Positions 19,095 through 27,906 of a DNA stretch of 64,000 nucleotides are shown piece after piece. Source of the DNA: Phycisphaerales bacterium. Lineage in GTDB: Bacteria > Planctomycetota > Phycisphaerae > Phycisphaerales > SM1A02. The position numbers were made by a program, and so were the translations under genes. Each line of letters starts with the position of its first letter. Position 1 is the first letter of the stretch. The notes beneath the pieces were generated by a model. It was not told the DNA's origin, made no database searches, and saw nothing but the letters and a program-made list of their open reading frames with translations. The DNA lies in NCBI GenBank assembly GCA_029245245.1, contig JAQWPT010000032.1, forward strand, positions 1 to 64,000. Direction: 5' to 3'.

Positions 19095-20054
19095 GTGACA
19101 CCACCAGCCGCCAACCTTGAAGGCTCCACCGGACGGTACCTGGCCATCCTTGCCCTGCTGCTGGGCGCGATCGCGATCGCCTTTGCGGGAATCTTTGCCA
19201 AACTCTCCATGGACGCGGGGTACCTCGGACCACTGACCAGCGCTTTCTGGCGATTCGCACTGGCCATGCCGTTCTTCCTCCTGGCCATGCTCTTGACGAA
19301 ACCGAGCAAGCCCCGCGACCTGACCAGGAAGATGATCAACCCGCTGTGGCTGCTGCTTCCAGGACTCCTCTTCGCCGGGGACATGGCATTCTTCCACACC
19401 GCGTTCTCATTCACGACGGTGTCCAATGGAACTCTCCTTGCCAATCTTCAGGTCTTCATCGTTGGAATACTCGCATGGTGGCTGCTCAAGGAACGGTTCA
19501 ATGCACTGTTCCTCATCGGTGCCATCATCGCATTCGGCGGCATCTGGCTGCTCGTGACCAACGACGAAACCAAGGACTACGCGTCGGACCCGACACTCGG
19601 AAACATCTTCGCGATCGGCACCGCATTCTGGTACGCCTCGTACTTCCTGATCATCAAGTGGCTGCGACGTGATTTCAGGGCCCTGGAAATCATGGTTGTC
19701 ACCACGATGGTGGCGACCGTGATCCTCTTCCTGGCGGTCATCCTGATCCCCCAGGACCGGGACCACATGATTCCCTTCTACAACGAAAGCATGCCCGGGG
19801 AATACACGAAGGCATGGATCTACCTGGTCCTGCTCGCAGTGGTTCCACAATGCATCGGGCAGGGCTGCATCGCCTGGTCACTCTCGCGACTCCCGGTCAG
19901 TTTCTCCGCGGTCGTGCTCCTGCTTCAGCCGGTCTTCGCGGGCTTCCTGGGCTGGATCATCCTGGCCGAGGCACTGAACAACTGGCAGATCGCCGCCAGC
20001 ATCGTGGTCCTGGTGGGCATCCTGCTCGCCAAACTGGGCACACCGAGCCGATGA
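19095..20054 (+). CDS. EamA/DMT-superfamily transporter
   Basis: 319 aa with about ten membrane segments in two EamA repeats. Each repeat shows the helix-loop pattern of the drug/metabolite transporter family; SFTTVSNGTLLANLQVFIVG and SRLPVSFSAVVLLLQPVFAG are typical. The start is a GTG at 19095 without a clear ribosome site. The stop overlaps the ATG of the downstream esterase (ATGA), so they are one transcription unit. Substrate not predictable. Confidence 0.88.
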   Translation: MTPPAANLEGSTGRYLAILALLLGAIAIAFAGIFAKLSMDAGYLGPLTSAFWRFALAMPFFLLAMLLTKPSKPRDLTRKMINPLWLLLPGLLFAGDMAFFHTAFSFTTVSNGTLLANLQVFIVGILAWWLLKERFNALFLIGAIIAFGGIWLLVTNDETKDYASDPTLGNIFAIGTAFWYASYFLIIKWLRRDFRALEIMVVTTMVATVILFLAVILIPQDRDHMIPFYNESMPGEYTKAWIYLVLLAVVPQCIGQGCIAWSLSRLPVSFSAVVLLLQPVFAGFLGWIILAEALNNWQIAASIVVLVGILLAKLGTPSR

Positions 20055-20731
20055 CCTCGACCGACGCGAGCCTTCGATACATCGAATCCGAACCACGTCG
20101 TGCATCGGATCACACGGCTCCGCTGCTGATCACCTTTCACGGATACGGAAGCCACATGGGCGATCTTCATGAACTTCGCCACCTTCTTGATGATCGACTG
20201 CACGTCGTCAGTGCCCAGGCCCCCATCGACCTCGCCCCCTCGGGCATGCCCGGAGGCTGGGCGTGGTTCGACCTGCTGTTCACTCCGGGCGAAGGAATCG
20301 GCTACGACGAACCCAGCGCCGCACGTGCCGTCGAACAAGCCGATGCATTCGTGACCGAGACCATGCAGCGACTTGGCACCGAACCGGATCAACTGCACCT
20401 GCTTGGATTCAGCCAGGGATCGATGATCGCGCATGCCCTGCTGCTGCGTGGCTCGACACCTCCGGCCGGGGTCGCCGCCTGTTCGGGGCGGCTCGTCGAC
20501 GAGGTCTTCGCCGCACGACCCGATCCGGATCGCCTGCAGGATCGTCGCCTGTTTGTTTCACACGGCCGATTCGATGATGTCATCCCGGTCCAGTGCGGTC
20601 AGGACATTCGCGACTGGTATCAACCCACCGGCATTGATCTCGAATACCACGAGTACGACATGGCACATGGCCTCGACCAATCCTGCATGCAGGACCTCGC
20701 CAACTGGTTCACGAAGACGATCGACGGCTGA
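20051..20731 (+). CDS. Phospholipase/carboxylesterase family alpha/beta hydrolase
   Basis: 226 aa. The start overlaps the stop of the EamA gene. The nucleophile is Ser121 in LLGFSQGSM, with Asp175 in SHGRFDDVIP and His206 in DMAHGLD forming the triad, and FHGYGSHMGD supplies the oxyanion-hole region near residue 30. The size and motifs match the small esterases of the YpfH/acyl-protein-thioesterase group, which act on short ester substrates in the cytoplasm. Its coupling to a DMT transporter suggests that it may process an imported or exported metabolite, but this is a guess. Confidence 0.88.
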   Translation: MTSTDASLRYIESEPRRASDHTAPLLITFHGYGSHMGDLHELRHLLDDRLHVVSAQAPIDLAPSGMPGGWAWFDLLFTPGEGIGYDEPSAARAVEQADAFVTETMQRLGTEPDQLHLLGFSQGSMIAHALLLRGSTPPAGVAACSGRLVDEVFAARPDPDRLQDRRLFVSHGRFDDVIPVQCGQDIRDWYQPTGIDLEYHEYDMAHGLDQSCMQDLANWFTKTIDG

Positions 20732-20762
20732 CGCTGCGGCCACACCACCGATTGCATTCGCA

Positions 20763-20876
20763 TCAGACGACCACCAGGTACAGCAGCACGCAAACGACGA
20801 TGACGACTGCCGCGATCGCGATCATGCCCCAGCAGCCCATGCCGCCCTGCTTGCCTGTGTCCGATCCATTGCTCAT
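20763..20876 (-). CDS. 37-residue single-pass membrane peptide
   Basis: A short frame starting with ATG at 20876, preceded at good spacing by AGGAG, encodes [20 protein letters not shown] and then a run of about 20 hydrophobic residues ending in LYLVVV. The soluble Gly-rich head and one membrane helix make a credible small membrane protein. It lies between the convergent esterase gene and the divergent superoxide dismutase gene. No family is recognised. Confidence 0.6.
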   Translation of the reverse strand: MSNGSDTGKQGGMGCWGMIAIAAVVIVVCVLLYLVVV

Positions 20877-20995
20877 GCCTGGCTCCTGTAACTGGTGAAG
20901 CAGTGATCATCGCCATCGAGAACACGGCCGTCAACTACTCTCCGTATACTGGTCGGACCGGAACGACCGGCAACCACACCTGGAAGGAACGACCA

Positions 20996-21622
20996 ATGGC
21001 CTACACCCTCCCCGATCTCCCCTACGCCGCCGACGCACTTGAACCCCACATCGACGGCACCACGATGACGATCCACCATGACAAACACCATGGCGGCTAC
21101 GTCTCCAAGCTCAATGCCGCCCTGGAAGGCCACGATGACCTGGCTGCGATGAGCATCGACGAGCTCTGCACCAACATCTTTTCGATCCCCGAGGAGATCC
21201 GCGGCGCCGTTCGCAACAACGGCGGTGGCCACTACAACCACAGTCTCTTCTGGACAATCCTCGGCTCCGGCGGCAGCGGCCCCGATGGCGATCTTGCCGA
21301 GGCGATCAATGCCGCCTTCGGATCTCTCGACGGGTTCAAGGAGCAGTTCGCCGCTGCAGCGGCAACCCGCTTCGGATCCGGATGGGCGTGGCTCTGCGTC
21401 AAGAACGGCGGGCTGAGCATCTGCTCGACTCCGAACCAGGACAATCCCCTCATGGGTGAAGGCTGCGGAGGCACCCCGATCCTCGGGCTTGATGTCTGGG
21501 AGCACGCCTACTACCTGAACTACCAGAACCGTCGCCCCGACTACATCACCGCGTTCTGGAACGTCGTGAACTGGACCGAGGTCGCCTCTCGATACGAGGC
21601 CGCCAAGGGCGTGACGGTCTGA
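20996..21622 (+). CDS. sodA: Superoxide dismutase, Mn/Fe family (Mn-type signature)
   Basis: 208 aa. The ATG at 20996 follows AAGGAA. Metal ligands are His27 ([11 protein letters not shown]), His82 (NHSLFW), Asp166 and His170 ([12 protein letters not shown]). Gly in NNGGGHYNH and Gln148 in [11 protein letters not shown] are the pair usually found in manganese rather than iron enzymes. It converts superoxide into oxygen and hydrogen peroxide in the cytoplasm. No signal peptide is seen. Metal choice from motif alone is suggestive only. Confidence 0.95.
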   Translation: MAYTLPDLPYAADALEPHIDGTTMTIHHDKHHGGYVSKLNAALEGHDDLAAMSIDELCTNIFSIPEEIRGAVRNNGGGHYNHSLFWTILGSGGSGPDGDLAEAINAAFGSLDGFKEQFAAAAATRFGSGWAWLCVKNGGLSICSTPNQDNPLMGEGCGGTPILGLDVWEHAYYLNYQNRRPDYITAFWNVVNWTEVASRYEAAKGVTV

Positions 21623-21648
21623 CCCACCGCTGCAGATGATCAAGCACT

Positions 21649-21678
21649 CGCGGGCTCGGCGCCGACGCCGGGCCCGCG
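21649..21678. terminator. Bidirectional hairpin between sodA and the DUF3147-like gene
   Basis: CGCGGGC and GCCCGCG close a stem that continues with CGGCG/CGCCG around a very small loop. It lies between two convergent stop codons and is the most stable structure in that gap. No T-run follows. Confidence 0.6.
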
Positions 21679-21695
21679 TCGTCATCTGGGCCAGG

Positions 21696-22043
21696 TCACA
21701 GGGCCAGGCCAGTCGCCTTCAGCAGCACCACCAGCAGGCCGTACAACGCCAGCATGGTCACCACCGAAATTGTCAGTGCCGGCCAGAACGTCAGCCCGCC
21801 CTTGACCAGGGCAGGAAAGATCAGAAACATCGGCAACGTCGGCAGCACGAGCCAGAATGTGGCGGTGGAGTACTCCGAGATCTTCTCCGCCTCACGCCCC
21901 TCCACATGCATCCAGATCATCGAGATGATGCTGACGATCGGAAGTGCCCCCAGCAGGGCCGCCGCGATGATGTTCCGCTTGACCACCTCGGTGATGCCCG
22001 TGATCAGGGCCACGTTGACGAGGATCTTGACGAGGGTGAGCAT
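21696..22043 (-). CDS. DUF3147-like small integral membrane protein
   Basis: 115 aa from ATG 22043 with AAGGAG upstream. Four hydrophobic helices are apparent, beginning MLTLVKILVNVALITGITEV and including TFWLVLPTLPMFLIFPAL. The length and helix pattern match the DUF3147 family of small bacterial membrane proteins, whose function is unknown. It is divergent from the DDAH gene with about 60 bases between. Confidence 0.75.
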   Translation of the reverse strand: MLTLVKILVNVALITGITEVVKRNIIAAALLGALPIVSIISMIWMHVEGREAEKISEYSTATFWLVLPTLPMFLIFPALVKGGLTFWPALTISVVTMLALYGLLVVLLKATGLAL

Positions 22044-22103
22044 GGCTCGATCTCCTTGGCCCATGTAGACGCAGCAAGCGTACCGGGAAGTAGACTTGAC
22101 GGC

Positions 22104-22937
22104 ATGACCAGCGACCAGACCATTGCGATCGTCCGCCCCGTCCCCGATTCCATCGGCTCCTGCGAACTCACGCACATGGACCGGGCCCCCATCGATCTGG
22201 CGACCGCCCGCCGCCAGCACGAGGACTACAGCCGAGCCTTGGCGAACCTGGGGTGCGAAGTCATCACGCTCCCCCCCCTGCATGCGTACCCCGATTCGGT
22301 CTTCGTGGAGGATCCCGCCATCGTGCTTGACGAACTGGCCATCCTCGGCCGCTCCGGAGCGGAGTCGCGTCGAGGCGAAGTCGATTCCGTCGCCGAAGCA
22401 CTCACTGCATTCCGCAACTGCCGTCCCATCGAATCGCCCGGGTGCATCGACGGCGGTGACGTACTGCAGATCGGACGACGCATCTTCGTCGGCATCTCCT
22501 CCCGGACCAATGAAGCGGCCCGATCCCAATTGCGAGCCATGGCCGAACCACTGGGCTACGAGGTGATCGCGGTGCCCCTGGTCGAGTGCCTGCACCTGAA
22601 GACCGCTGCCAGCGCAATCAGTGAGGAGGCCATCCTCTGCAACCCGGAGTGGGTTGACCCGGCCGCATTCACGGGCACGGACACCATCGAAATTGATCCC
22701 GCCGAGCCCTTTTCTGGAAATGTCGTACGGGTGAAGTCGACCCTGCTGGCGGATTCGGCCTGGGCAGGCACGAACCAACGCCTCGTAAAATCGGGGTTCG
22801 ACGTCGTCGAAATACACCTCGGCGAACTGTCGAAGGCCGAGGGCTCGGTCACCTGCTCGTCAATCGTCTTCAGCCGACAACCCCTGAGCCACCATGCTTC
22901 CGCACACCCGGGGCAAGGATCAACTGGGCGATCATGA
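22104..22937 (+). CDS. Dimethylarginine dimethylaminohydrolase-like amidinohydrolase
   Basis: 277 aa. Recognisable elements are SVFVEDPAIVLDELAILGR (from Ser65), CIDGGDVLQIG, the catalytic His164 in LHLKTAAS and the catalytic Cys251 in GSVTCSSIVF. The spacing is close to that of Pseudomonas DDAH (His162, Cys249). The enzyme would hydrolyse methylated arginines to citrulline and methylamines; some relatives act on arginine or other guanidino compounds. The last 68 bases overlap the convergent K+-channel gene, so the extreme C-termini of both proteins are encoded by the same DNA. Confidence 0.9.
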   Translation: MTSDQTIAIVRPVPDSIGSCELTHMDRAPIDLATARRQHEDYSRALANLGCEVITLPPLHAYPDSVFVEDPAIVLDELAILGRSGAESRRGEVDSVAEALTAFRNCRPIESPGCIDGGDVLQIGRRIFVGISSRTNEAARSQLRAMAEPLGYEVIAVPLVECLHLKTAASAISEEAILCNPEWVDPAAFTGTDTIEIDPAEPFSGNVVRVKSTLLADSAWAGTNQRLVKSGFDVVEIHLGELSKAEGSVTCSSIVFSRQPLSHHASAHPGQGSTGRS

Positions 22938-23592
22938 TCGCCACATACATGACACCGATGACAGTCTCCACCACCGTCACGGAACGGGCGAACGGATTCA
23001 ACGGAGTGATGTCCCCGATCCCCAGCGTCGTCAGGCAGATGAAGCTGTAGTACAGAAGGTCGCCGAATGGCAGCAGGTCATGCTGGCGTACCGCCTCGTC
23101 CACGTGAAATGCATGTGGATCGATCTCGTAGATCACCGTGTAGATGATGGCGAAAGTCACCCCGATGAGCATGTATCCGGTGATTCCCCCATAGACCGGG
23201 TGATCCTTGAGATCCTCGCGAATGAAGACAGATCGCACGATGAGCGTGGTGCAGAACCCGTACATGGCCACGGCAGCCAGGGCGCGCAGCCAGAACACGA
23301 GCCCACCGATCTCCATGTGGGATACGGAGTCGAGGATCAACACCAGCACCCCGAGTACGACCAGGGAAATGAACGACCATCGCTGGCCATGCAGGACCAA
23401 CACTCCGGCAATCGGAACGAGGGAAAACAGGACCCGCGCGGGCCAATCCGGCAACGTGTTGGTGGGGCTTTCGAACAGCGGGTAGAAGAGCAGAAGCACC
23501 ACCAGGGAGACCATCAGCGGAAAGGATCTCCCCTGCATGAGCTGCTGGAACATGCGGAAGGGGCCAACGTGATGTGAGTTGCTTGAAACCAT
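22870..23592 (-). CDS. Ion channel protein with potassium-type pore filter
   Basis: About 240 aa with ATG 23592 preceded by AAGGCGGG; ATG 23610 is an alternative. There are about four N-terminal hydrophobic helices, then a pore helix and the filter ICLTTLGIGDITP (filter 189-194, TLGIGD), followed by a final helix. TxGxGD is the K+ selectivity signature, here with Leu and Ile in place of the usual Val and Tyr. A cytoplasmic regulatory domain is absent. The gene end overlaps the DDAH gene. Confidence 0.85.
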   Translation of the reverse strand: MVSSNSHHVGPFRMFQQLMQGRSFPLMVSLVVLLLFYPLFESPTNTLPDWPARVLFSLVPIAGVLVLHGQRWSFISLVVLGVLVLILDSVSHMEIGGLVFWLRALAAVAMYGFCTTLIVRSVFIREDLKDHPVYGGITGYMLIGVTFAIIYTVIYEIDPHAFHVDEAVRQHDLLPFGDLLYYSFICLTTLGIGDITPLNPFARSVTVVETVIGVMYVAIMIAQLILAPGVRKHGGSGVVG

Positions 23593-23808
23593 GAAATCCC
23601 GCCTTCTCATCGGAGGAGAAGCAGTCCGGACTCCAGAAGCCCCGCCTTGATATCGGGAATATCTCCTCACCATCGCTGAACACAAGTTCCCCGCGCAAAG
23701 GGGCTTGGACCTCATTGGAATCGGCATGAAGGAATCGAGGTCCCCCTGCAGTAGAATGACCGATAGAAGAATATCTTCATGGTCAAACCCTCTTGGAGGA
23801 TGCTGCAC

Positions 23809-24021
23809 ATGGACCAGAACAAGGACGACATGGGACTGCTGGGAGAGTTGGCTTGCCTTCTTCTCTTTGTTGGGCTGATCTGGATGATGGTGCCGGGCAC
23901 CGTCAGCACCACCGATGGAAGACTCATCGTGACCCCGGATTACATCCCGCTCTATCTCTTCGGGATCGGCGTTGTCGGAATGATCCTGCTGAGCATCCGA
24001 TCTGCCTTCAAGAGCAGCTGA
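23809..24021 (+). CDS. Small two-helix membrane protein
   Basis: 70 aa from ATG 23809, which has GGAGG nine bases upstream; an in-frame ATG at 23779 lacks a ribosome site. Two hydrophobic helices (LGELACLLLFVGLIWMMVPG and IPLYLFGIGVVGMILLSI) flank a short polar loop TVSTTDGRLIVTP. It is divergent from the ion channel gene, sharing the 23593-23808 region. No family is recognised. Confidence 0.6.
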   Translation: MDQNKDDMGLLGELACLLLFVGLIWMMVPGTVSTTDGRLIVTPDYIPLYLFGIGVVGMILLSIRSAFKSS

Positions 24022-24051
24022 TTTCTTCACTTTCAGCATGCGAGGCGACAT

Positions 24052-24075
24052 GGCCCACGCTCCCTGGAGCGGGCC
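24052..24075 (+). terminator. Terminator after the two-helix membrane protein gene
   Basis: GGCC, a mismatch, then CGCTCC pairs with GGAGCG and GGCC around a two-to-four base loop. It is followed about ten bases later by TTTTT. It lies 30 bases after the stop codon. Confidence 0.6.
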
Positions 24076-24185
24076 GTTTGCCTGTTTTTCGCTCGACCAC
24101 GCCGGGTCCGGAGTAGACTGTCATTGAAGACACCGCATGGACCGTTGAACACGTGTCCAGGATCCACGACTCACCGGACTCAGGC

Positions 24186-25037
24186 ATGAATACTCCACAG
24201 GCGAATCACCGAACAGCATTCACCCTCATCGAGGTCCTGGTGGTCATCGCCATGATCGGGGTCCTGCTGGGCGTGCTGATCGTCTCGCTCAGCACGGTCC
24301 AGGACTCGGCCAAGACCGCCTCGGACCTTTCAAACCAGTCCCAGATCGTCAAAGCCAACATCAACCATGCCACCGATCACAAGGGGCGACTGCTCCATCC
24401 GCGAACCGTCGGCGATGACGCCAGTGGCGGAACCGATCTCACCCAGGACGCCCTCGACCGCATGTGGGTCCGTGATGACTGGGAGACCCCCAACACCATT
24501 CCGACGGCCGCAACCGGGGTCGAGGCTCTGCAGGCCGGAGCGGCCTGGGAATACATCGGCAACGAAGACTCCTACCGCTCCGCCAGCGACCCGAGCGTTC
24601 GACTGCGAAGCTACTCGCTCAATGCCTTCGTCGGCGTGAACAAGGGTGCCGATGACTACAACGGCTACGCCGGCAACCCGCCTCCCAACCTCGGGGCCAA
24701 CTACATCCCGTGCCCGACTCTGTCGCGCATCCCACTCCCCTCACGCACCCTCGGATGCATCATCGAGGAGGATCCGGAGTACCCCAACAATTGGAACGGA
24801 TTCCTCGTCCACCCCGGGTGGCCGAGCACCGCGATCCCCCAGTGGATGGACATTCCGGCATGGGACTGGACCCCCGGGCGTGTCACGATCGCGTATATGG
24901 ACGGCTCTACGGAAAACTACCGGCTCAGCGACTACGAGGAACTGACCGAGATGGTCCAGGACCATGATGTGATCCATGAATCAGTCGACTACGAGTTCTT
25001 CAAGGACATCATGCTTCCCGGTCGCGTCCAGAACTGA
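24186..25037 (+). CDS. Type IV pilin/type II secretion pseudopilin-like protein
   Basis: 283 aa from ATG 24186. The N-terminus is a class III prepilin signal: a short basic leader MNTPQANHRTA then FTLIEVLVVIAMIGVLLGVL, with processing expected before Phe and the conserved Glu at mature position 5. The C-terminal 230 residues are a planctomycete-type head containing a WTPGRVTIAYMDGST segment like the product-display motif of the pseudopilins abundant in this phylum. It may build a pilus- or secretion-related fibre. No other pilus gene is nearby. Confidence 0.85.
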   Translation: MNTPQANHRTAFTLIEVLVVIAMIGVLLGVLIVSLSTVQDSAKTASDLSNQSQIVKANINHATDHKGRLLHPRTVGDDASGGTDLTQDALDRMWVRDDWETPNTIPTAATGVEALQAGAAWEYIGNEDSYRSASDPSVRLRSYSLNAFVGVNKGADDYNGYAGNPPPNLGANYIPCPTLSRIPLPSRTLGCIIEEDPEYPNNWNGFLVHPGWPSTAIPQWMDIPAWDWTPGRVTIAYMDGSTENYRLSDYEELTEMVQDHDVIHESVDYEFFKDIMLPGRVQN

Positions 25038-25056
25038 ACACATCAAACTGAACATG

Positions 25057-25096
25057 AAGCACGCCTCCGCGAACAAAGTTCGTGGAGGCGTGCTTT
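25057..25096. terminator. Strong bidirectional terminator
   Basis: AAGCACGCCTCCGCGAAC and GTTCGTGGAGGCGTGCTT form an 18-bp stem with one G-T pair around a three-base loop, and TTT follows on the plus side with AAA mirrored on the minus side. It sits between the pseudopilin gene and the convergent propeller gene, so it can serve both. Confidence 0.85.
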
Positions 25097-25145
25097 GCTG
25101 CCGCCCGGCCCCAATACGGGCGACGTGAACGTTTCAGCAGCAGGA

Positions 25146-27662
25146 TCACCTGCGAGGAGCTGGACGCCGTTCGTCCTTACGGGCCTCCGCACCATCATCC
25201 CTGCCGTCGTCGCGACGTACCCCGCCTTCGTGATCACGGTCACGATCCTGGCCGGACTCGTCATCGCCCGACCCTTCGAACCGGCTGATCGCCTCGACGA
25301 GATCCCGCAGGTCAAGCCGCTCATCCAGATTCACGTCGTACTCGGATTCGTACCCAAGATCTGAGATGTGCAGCAGGAGACCATTGATCAAGCTGATGTC
25401 GTAGATGAACTTCGGAGGCTGGTATCCCTCGATGACCAGGACTGCACCGGTCTCCTGGCCCGGCAGCCCGGTGGTGTTGGCCAGCGGAGCCCCGGCGAGG
25501 ATCGCCGGCTTTCCGTCGTACATGGCAATGTCCACGCTGTAGCCGAGTTGGCTGTCAGGGCCGAAATCGAACGGGTTCTGGATCGGGATGTCCACCTGAT
25601 CAACGACATCGTAGTTCGACGTGCTGGTCCCCGGCGAACCGGTCCAGTTCGCCTCGTCGACCATGTACTTCACAAGGAAGATCGAATCGGTGGTCAGTTC
25701 ACCGCCAGCCACGTAGTGTTGGTTTCCAAGGTGATTCGTGATGCCGATGCCACCAAATGTGCTGGTGCAGACTGCACCGTTGCCAAGACCGCCGGCAGCC
25801 ACGGCACCATCGATATCCATGATCTCCATGGCGAGTGGGCCCTGGAGAAGTCCGAGGTACGTCGAAAAGCCGGGTCCGATTGCGTTGGGATTGATCTCGA
25901 ACTGGTGCAGCATGGTGCTGCCTCCACCAAAGACGGTCAACAGGTAGTCGCCATCACGCTCGACCAGATCGACCTTGCTCCCGAACCGATAGTCGGCCTG
26001 ACCCGACGGACATGGCAGGTAGTCGATGTGAGTCCAGTTGCCCGTCAGCAAGTTCTGGGCGAACACGTAGACGCCACCGGAGCGCGCCTGCCCGTTAACG
26101 GTTCGACCCGGTGCTCCCACCGCAATGAGCTGCTTGGCGACGCCGGCGATTGCGACCGATGCACCGAAACAATCGCCGTACTTCATGAAGGGCCCCTGAT
26201 GCATCTCCAGCGAGTTGAAATCGACGATCAGTTCCTTCATCGAAAGACCATTCGGGTTTCCAGTCGACGTCGCGACAAATGCCCGACCTGGAGTCTTGTC
26301 ATGGCCGAAGAACGGGTTTCCAGGCGCCCCGATGACGAAGTTGGTGGACATGACCTCGGTCGTAGCCGAATCAACGCTCCATCCAAACGCCTCTGTCTCA
26401 CCATCGGTGCACTTGAGTTCGATCGGGTAGCTCCACTTGCCAAATTTCGTGCGAGAGTAGAACGCCACACTGCCCTGGTAACTGTTGAGATCTTCAGATA
26501 TGGCAGAGGTCATCGGAATGCCGACGATTGCGTTTCTTCCGTCGGTGGCCACCGAGGCTCCGAAGAACTCCCACTCGCCAGGAGAAGGGTCGATGAGTTT
26601 GCTTGCCACCAACTCCGGAGCCTCCCAGGTCTGACCGATCGTCCAGAAGGAGGCTTCATCCTGACCCACCGACACGATCTGGTCGCCCGTGAGCTGGAAG
26701 AGGTCTTCGATATGACCATAGGTGTCGTACGAGGACCGGCACATGAAGAGCGGCACCCACAGGTTCAGTCCGATTCGTTCGAACACGCAGATCTGGCCGG
26801 ACTCGTCGGCACTTGCCGGCGCATGCGAAGGCTTCCATTTGGAATCGAGGACGACAGCGTACTTGCCCGAAAGGATCGTCTGCCCGGTGACTCCGAGCTT
26901 TTTGGGCTTGGACCACGAACTGCCAGTCCTTCGGAAGATTGAGCCGTTTGCCGCAAGAAGATCGCCTTCAAGGTCATCGAGTGTTCCGTTATTCACGAAA
27001 CCGGGGGGGGCTTCGATCGGATTCCAGTATGCTCCTGATCGCTCGCAGACCCCACCCTCCGACGCAGCCAGAACTCCCGACAGCCGCATGTTGGCCGGGT
27101 TCGAGCCGATCTCATCCTTGTTCGACCATGATCCGTAGAGCAGACGGTAGAAACAGACCGTATCACCACCTTTTCCGATGACGAGCCAGTCGCCATCGAT
27201 GTCCAGCGCAGCGTTCATTCCAAGTTCATCGCCAGGACTGCCGAGGATGATCTGCTTGGGAACCCATGCTCCGGACTCGAAGTGGTACAGGTGAACTGCC
27301 CCGGCAGGGACGGACTCGCTGCCGATCTTCTGGCCTGGGGCGGATACAGCCATCCAGTCGCCCGAAATTCGAACCGTATCGGCGAACCCCGTGCCCTGTG
27401 AGCCATTCACCATGATCACACCGTGATCATTCCATTTGCCATTGAGGTAACGCAACATGACAACGCTACCGCCGACATCCTCCTGCCCAACGGCTGTCCA
27501 CTGCCCGTCGGAGTCGATGGTGGTGGCCCAGTACAAGTCTTCATGCACGATCATCTGCTGCTCAACGTGATCCCATGGCGATGCCACGGCATTGGCTCCA
27601 AATCCGGCTATTGCCATGGTGCTGCACATGAGACATGTACGGAATAGTGTGAGGTATTTCAT
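25146..27662 (-). CDS. Secreted FG-GAP/integrin-like beta-propeller protein
   Basis: About 838 aa from ATG 27662 with AAAGGAA upstream. A signal peptide MKYLTLFRTCLMCSTMAIAG is followed by repeated blades with the pattern (F/W)G.SV..DG...VGAP, for example FFGASVATDGRNAIVGIPM, DCFGASVAIAGVAKQLIAVG and LGYSVDIAMYDGKPAILAGA. Such repeats form calcium-binding propellers in the FG-GAP family. Near the end, YDVNLDERLDLRDLVEAISR is a single dockerin-like unit, and the last 35 residues are extremely charged (Asp/Arg/Glu rich). Function unknown; surface binding or scaffold role is likely. Confidence 0.85.
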   Translation of the reverse strand: MKYLTLFRTCLMCSTMAIAGFGANAVASPWDHVEQQMIVHEDLYWATTIDSDGQWTAVGQEDVGGSVVMLRYLNGKWNDHGVIMVNGSQGTGFADTVRISGDWMAVSAPGQKIGSESVPAGAVHLYHFESGAWVPKQIILGSPGDELGMNAALDIDGDWLVIGKGGDTVCFYRLLYGSWSNKDEIGSNPANMRLSGVLAASEGGVCERSGAYWNPIEAPPGFVNNGTLDDLEGDLLAANGSIFRRTGSSWSKPKKLGVTGQTILSGKYAVVLDSKWKPSHAPASADESGQICVFERIGLNLWVPLFMCRSSYDTYGHIEDLFQLTGDQIVSVGQDEASFWTIGQTWEAPELVASKLIDPSPGEWEFFGASVATDGRNAIVGIPMTSAISEDLNSYQGSVAFYSRTKFGKWSYPIELKCTDGETEAFGWSVDSATTEVMSTNFVIGAPGNPFFGHDKTPGRAFVATSTGNPNGLSMKELIVDFNSLEMHQGPFMKYGDCFGASVAIAGVAKQLIAVGAPGRTVNGQARSGGVYVFAQNLLTGNWTHIDYLPCPSGQADYRFGSKVDLVERDGDYLLTVFGGGSTMLHQFEINPNAIGPGFSTYLGLLQGPLAMEIMDIDGAVAAGGLGNGAVCTSTFGGIGITNHLGNQHYVAGGELTTDSIFLVKYMVDEANWTGSPGTSTSNYDVVDQVDIPIQNPFDFGPDSQLGYSVDIAMYDGKPAILAGAPLANTTGLPGQETGAVLVIEGYQPPKFIYDISLINGLLLHISDLGYESEYDVNLDERLDLRDLVEAISRFEGSGDDESGQDRDRDHEGGVRRDDGRDDGAEARKDERRPAPRR

Positions 27663-27707
27663 GGTCGGGGTTCCTTTCAACCGCACCTATGCACCACACG
27701 GCCGGAA

Positions 27708-27721
27708 GTGTGATCTCACAC
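27708..27721. promoter_or_regulatory. Inverted repeat GTGTGA-TC-TCACAC upstream of the propeller gene
   Basis: Six-base perfect arms are separated by two bases, 46 bases upstream of the propeller start and in the shared region with the divergent 92-aa gene. It resembles a dimeric regulator site. CRP sites use the same arms but with six bases between, so it is not a standard CRP site. No regulator can be named. Confidence 0.35.
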
Positions 27722-27843
27722 GAAATTCGTCAAGATTTTGAATATTTGGGCACTGGCGGCACTGAAGCTCCAAGTGCAGTTGGAACAGAAACTTGTGTGT
27801 TTTACAGGATCCAACCCCCCTCTGAGACCGTAGTGAAAGGTAG

Positions 27844-27885
27844 CCCCCCCGGATCGCCGTGTGCGAAGCGGCGATACGGGGAGGG
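27844..27885 (+). promoter_or_regulatory. GC-rich hairpin just before the ribosome site of the 92-aa gene
   Basis: ATCGCCG (27853-27859) pairs with CGGCGAT (27869-27875) around a nine-base loop, and a run of C before it can pair with GGGG/GGG after it. AAAGGAG and the ATG at 27907 follow within 25 bases. It could be a leader structure that controls translation; it matches no riboswitch class that I know. Confidence 0.35.
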
Positions 27886-27906
27886 TCGATGCAGAAAGGA
27901 GCAGGC

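Noticed and set aside
25368-26942. 524-codon plus-strand frame inside the FG-GAP propeller gene
   Set aside because: The minus strand has a signal peptide, ribosome site and repeated blades; the plus frame has no family features.
27708-27721. CRP/FNR binding site
   Set aside because: The arms fit, but the spacer is two bases instead of six, so it is recorded only as an inverted repeat.
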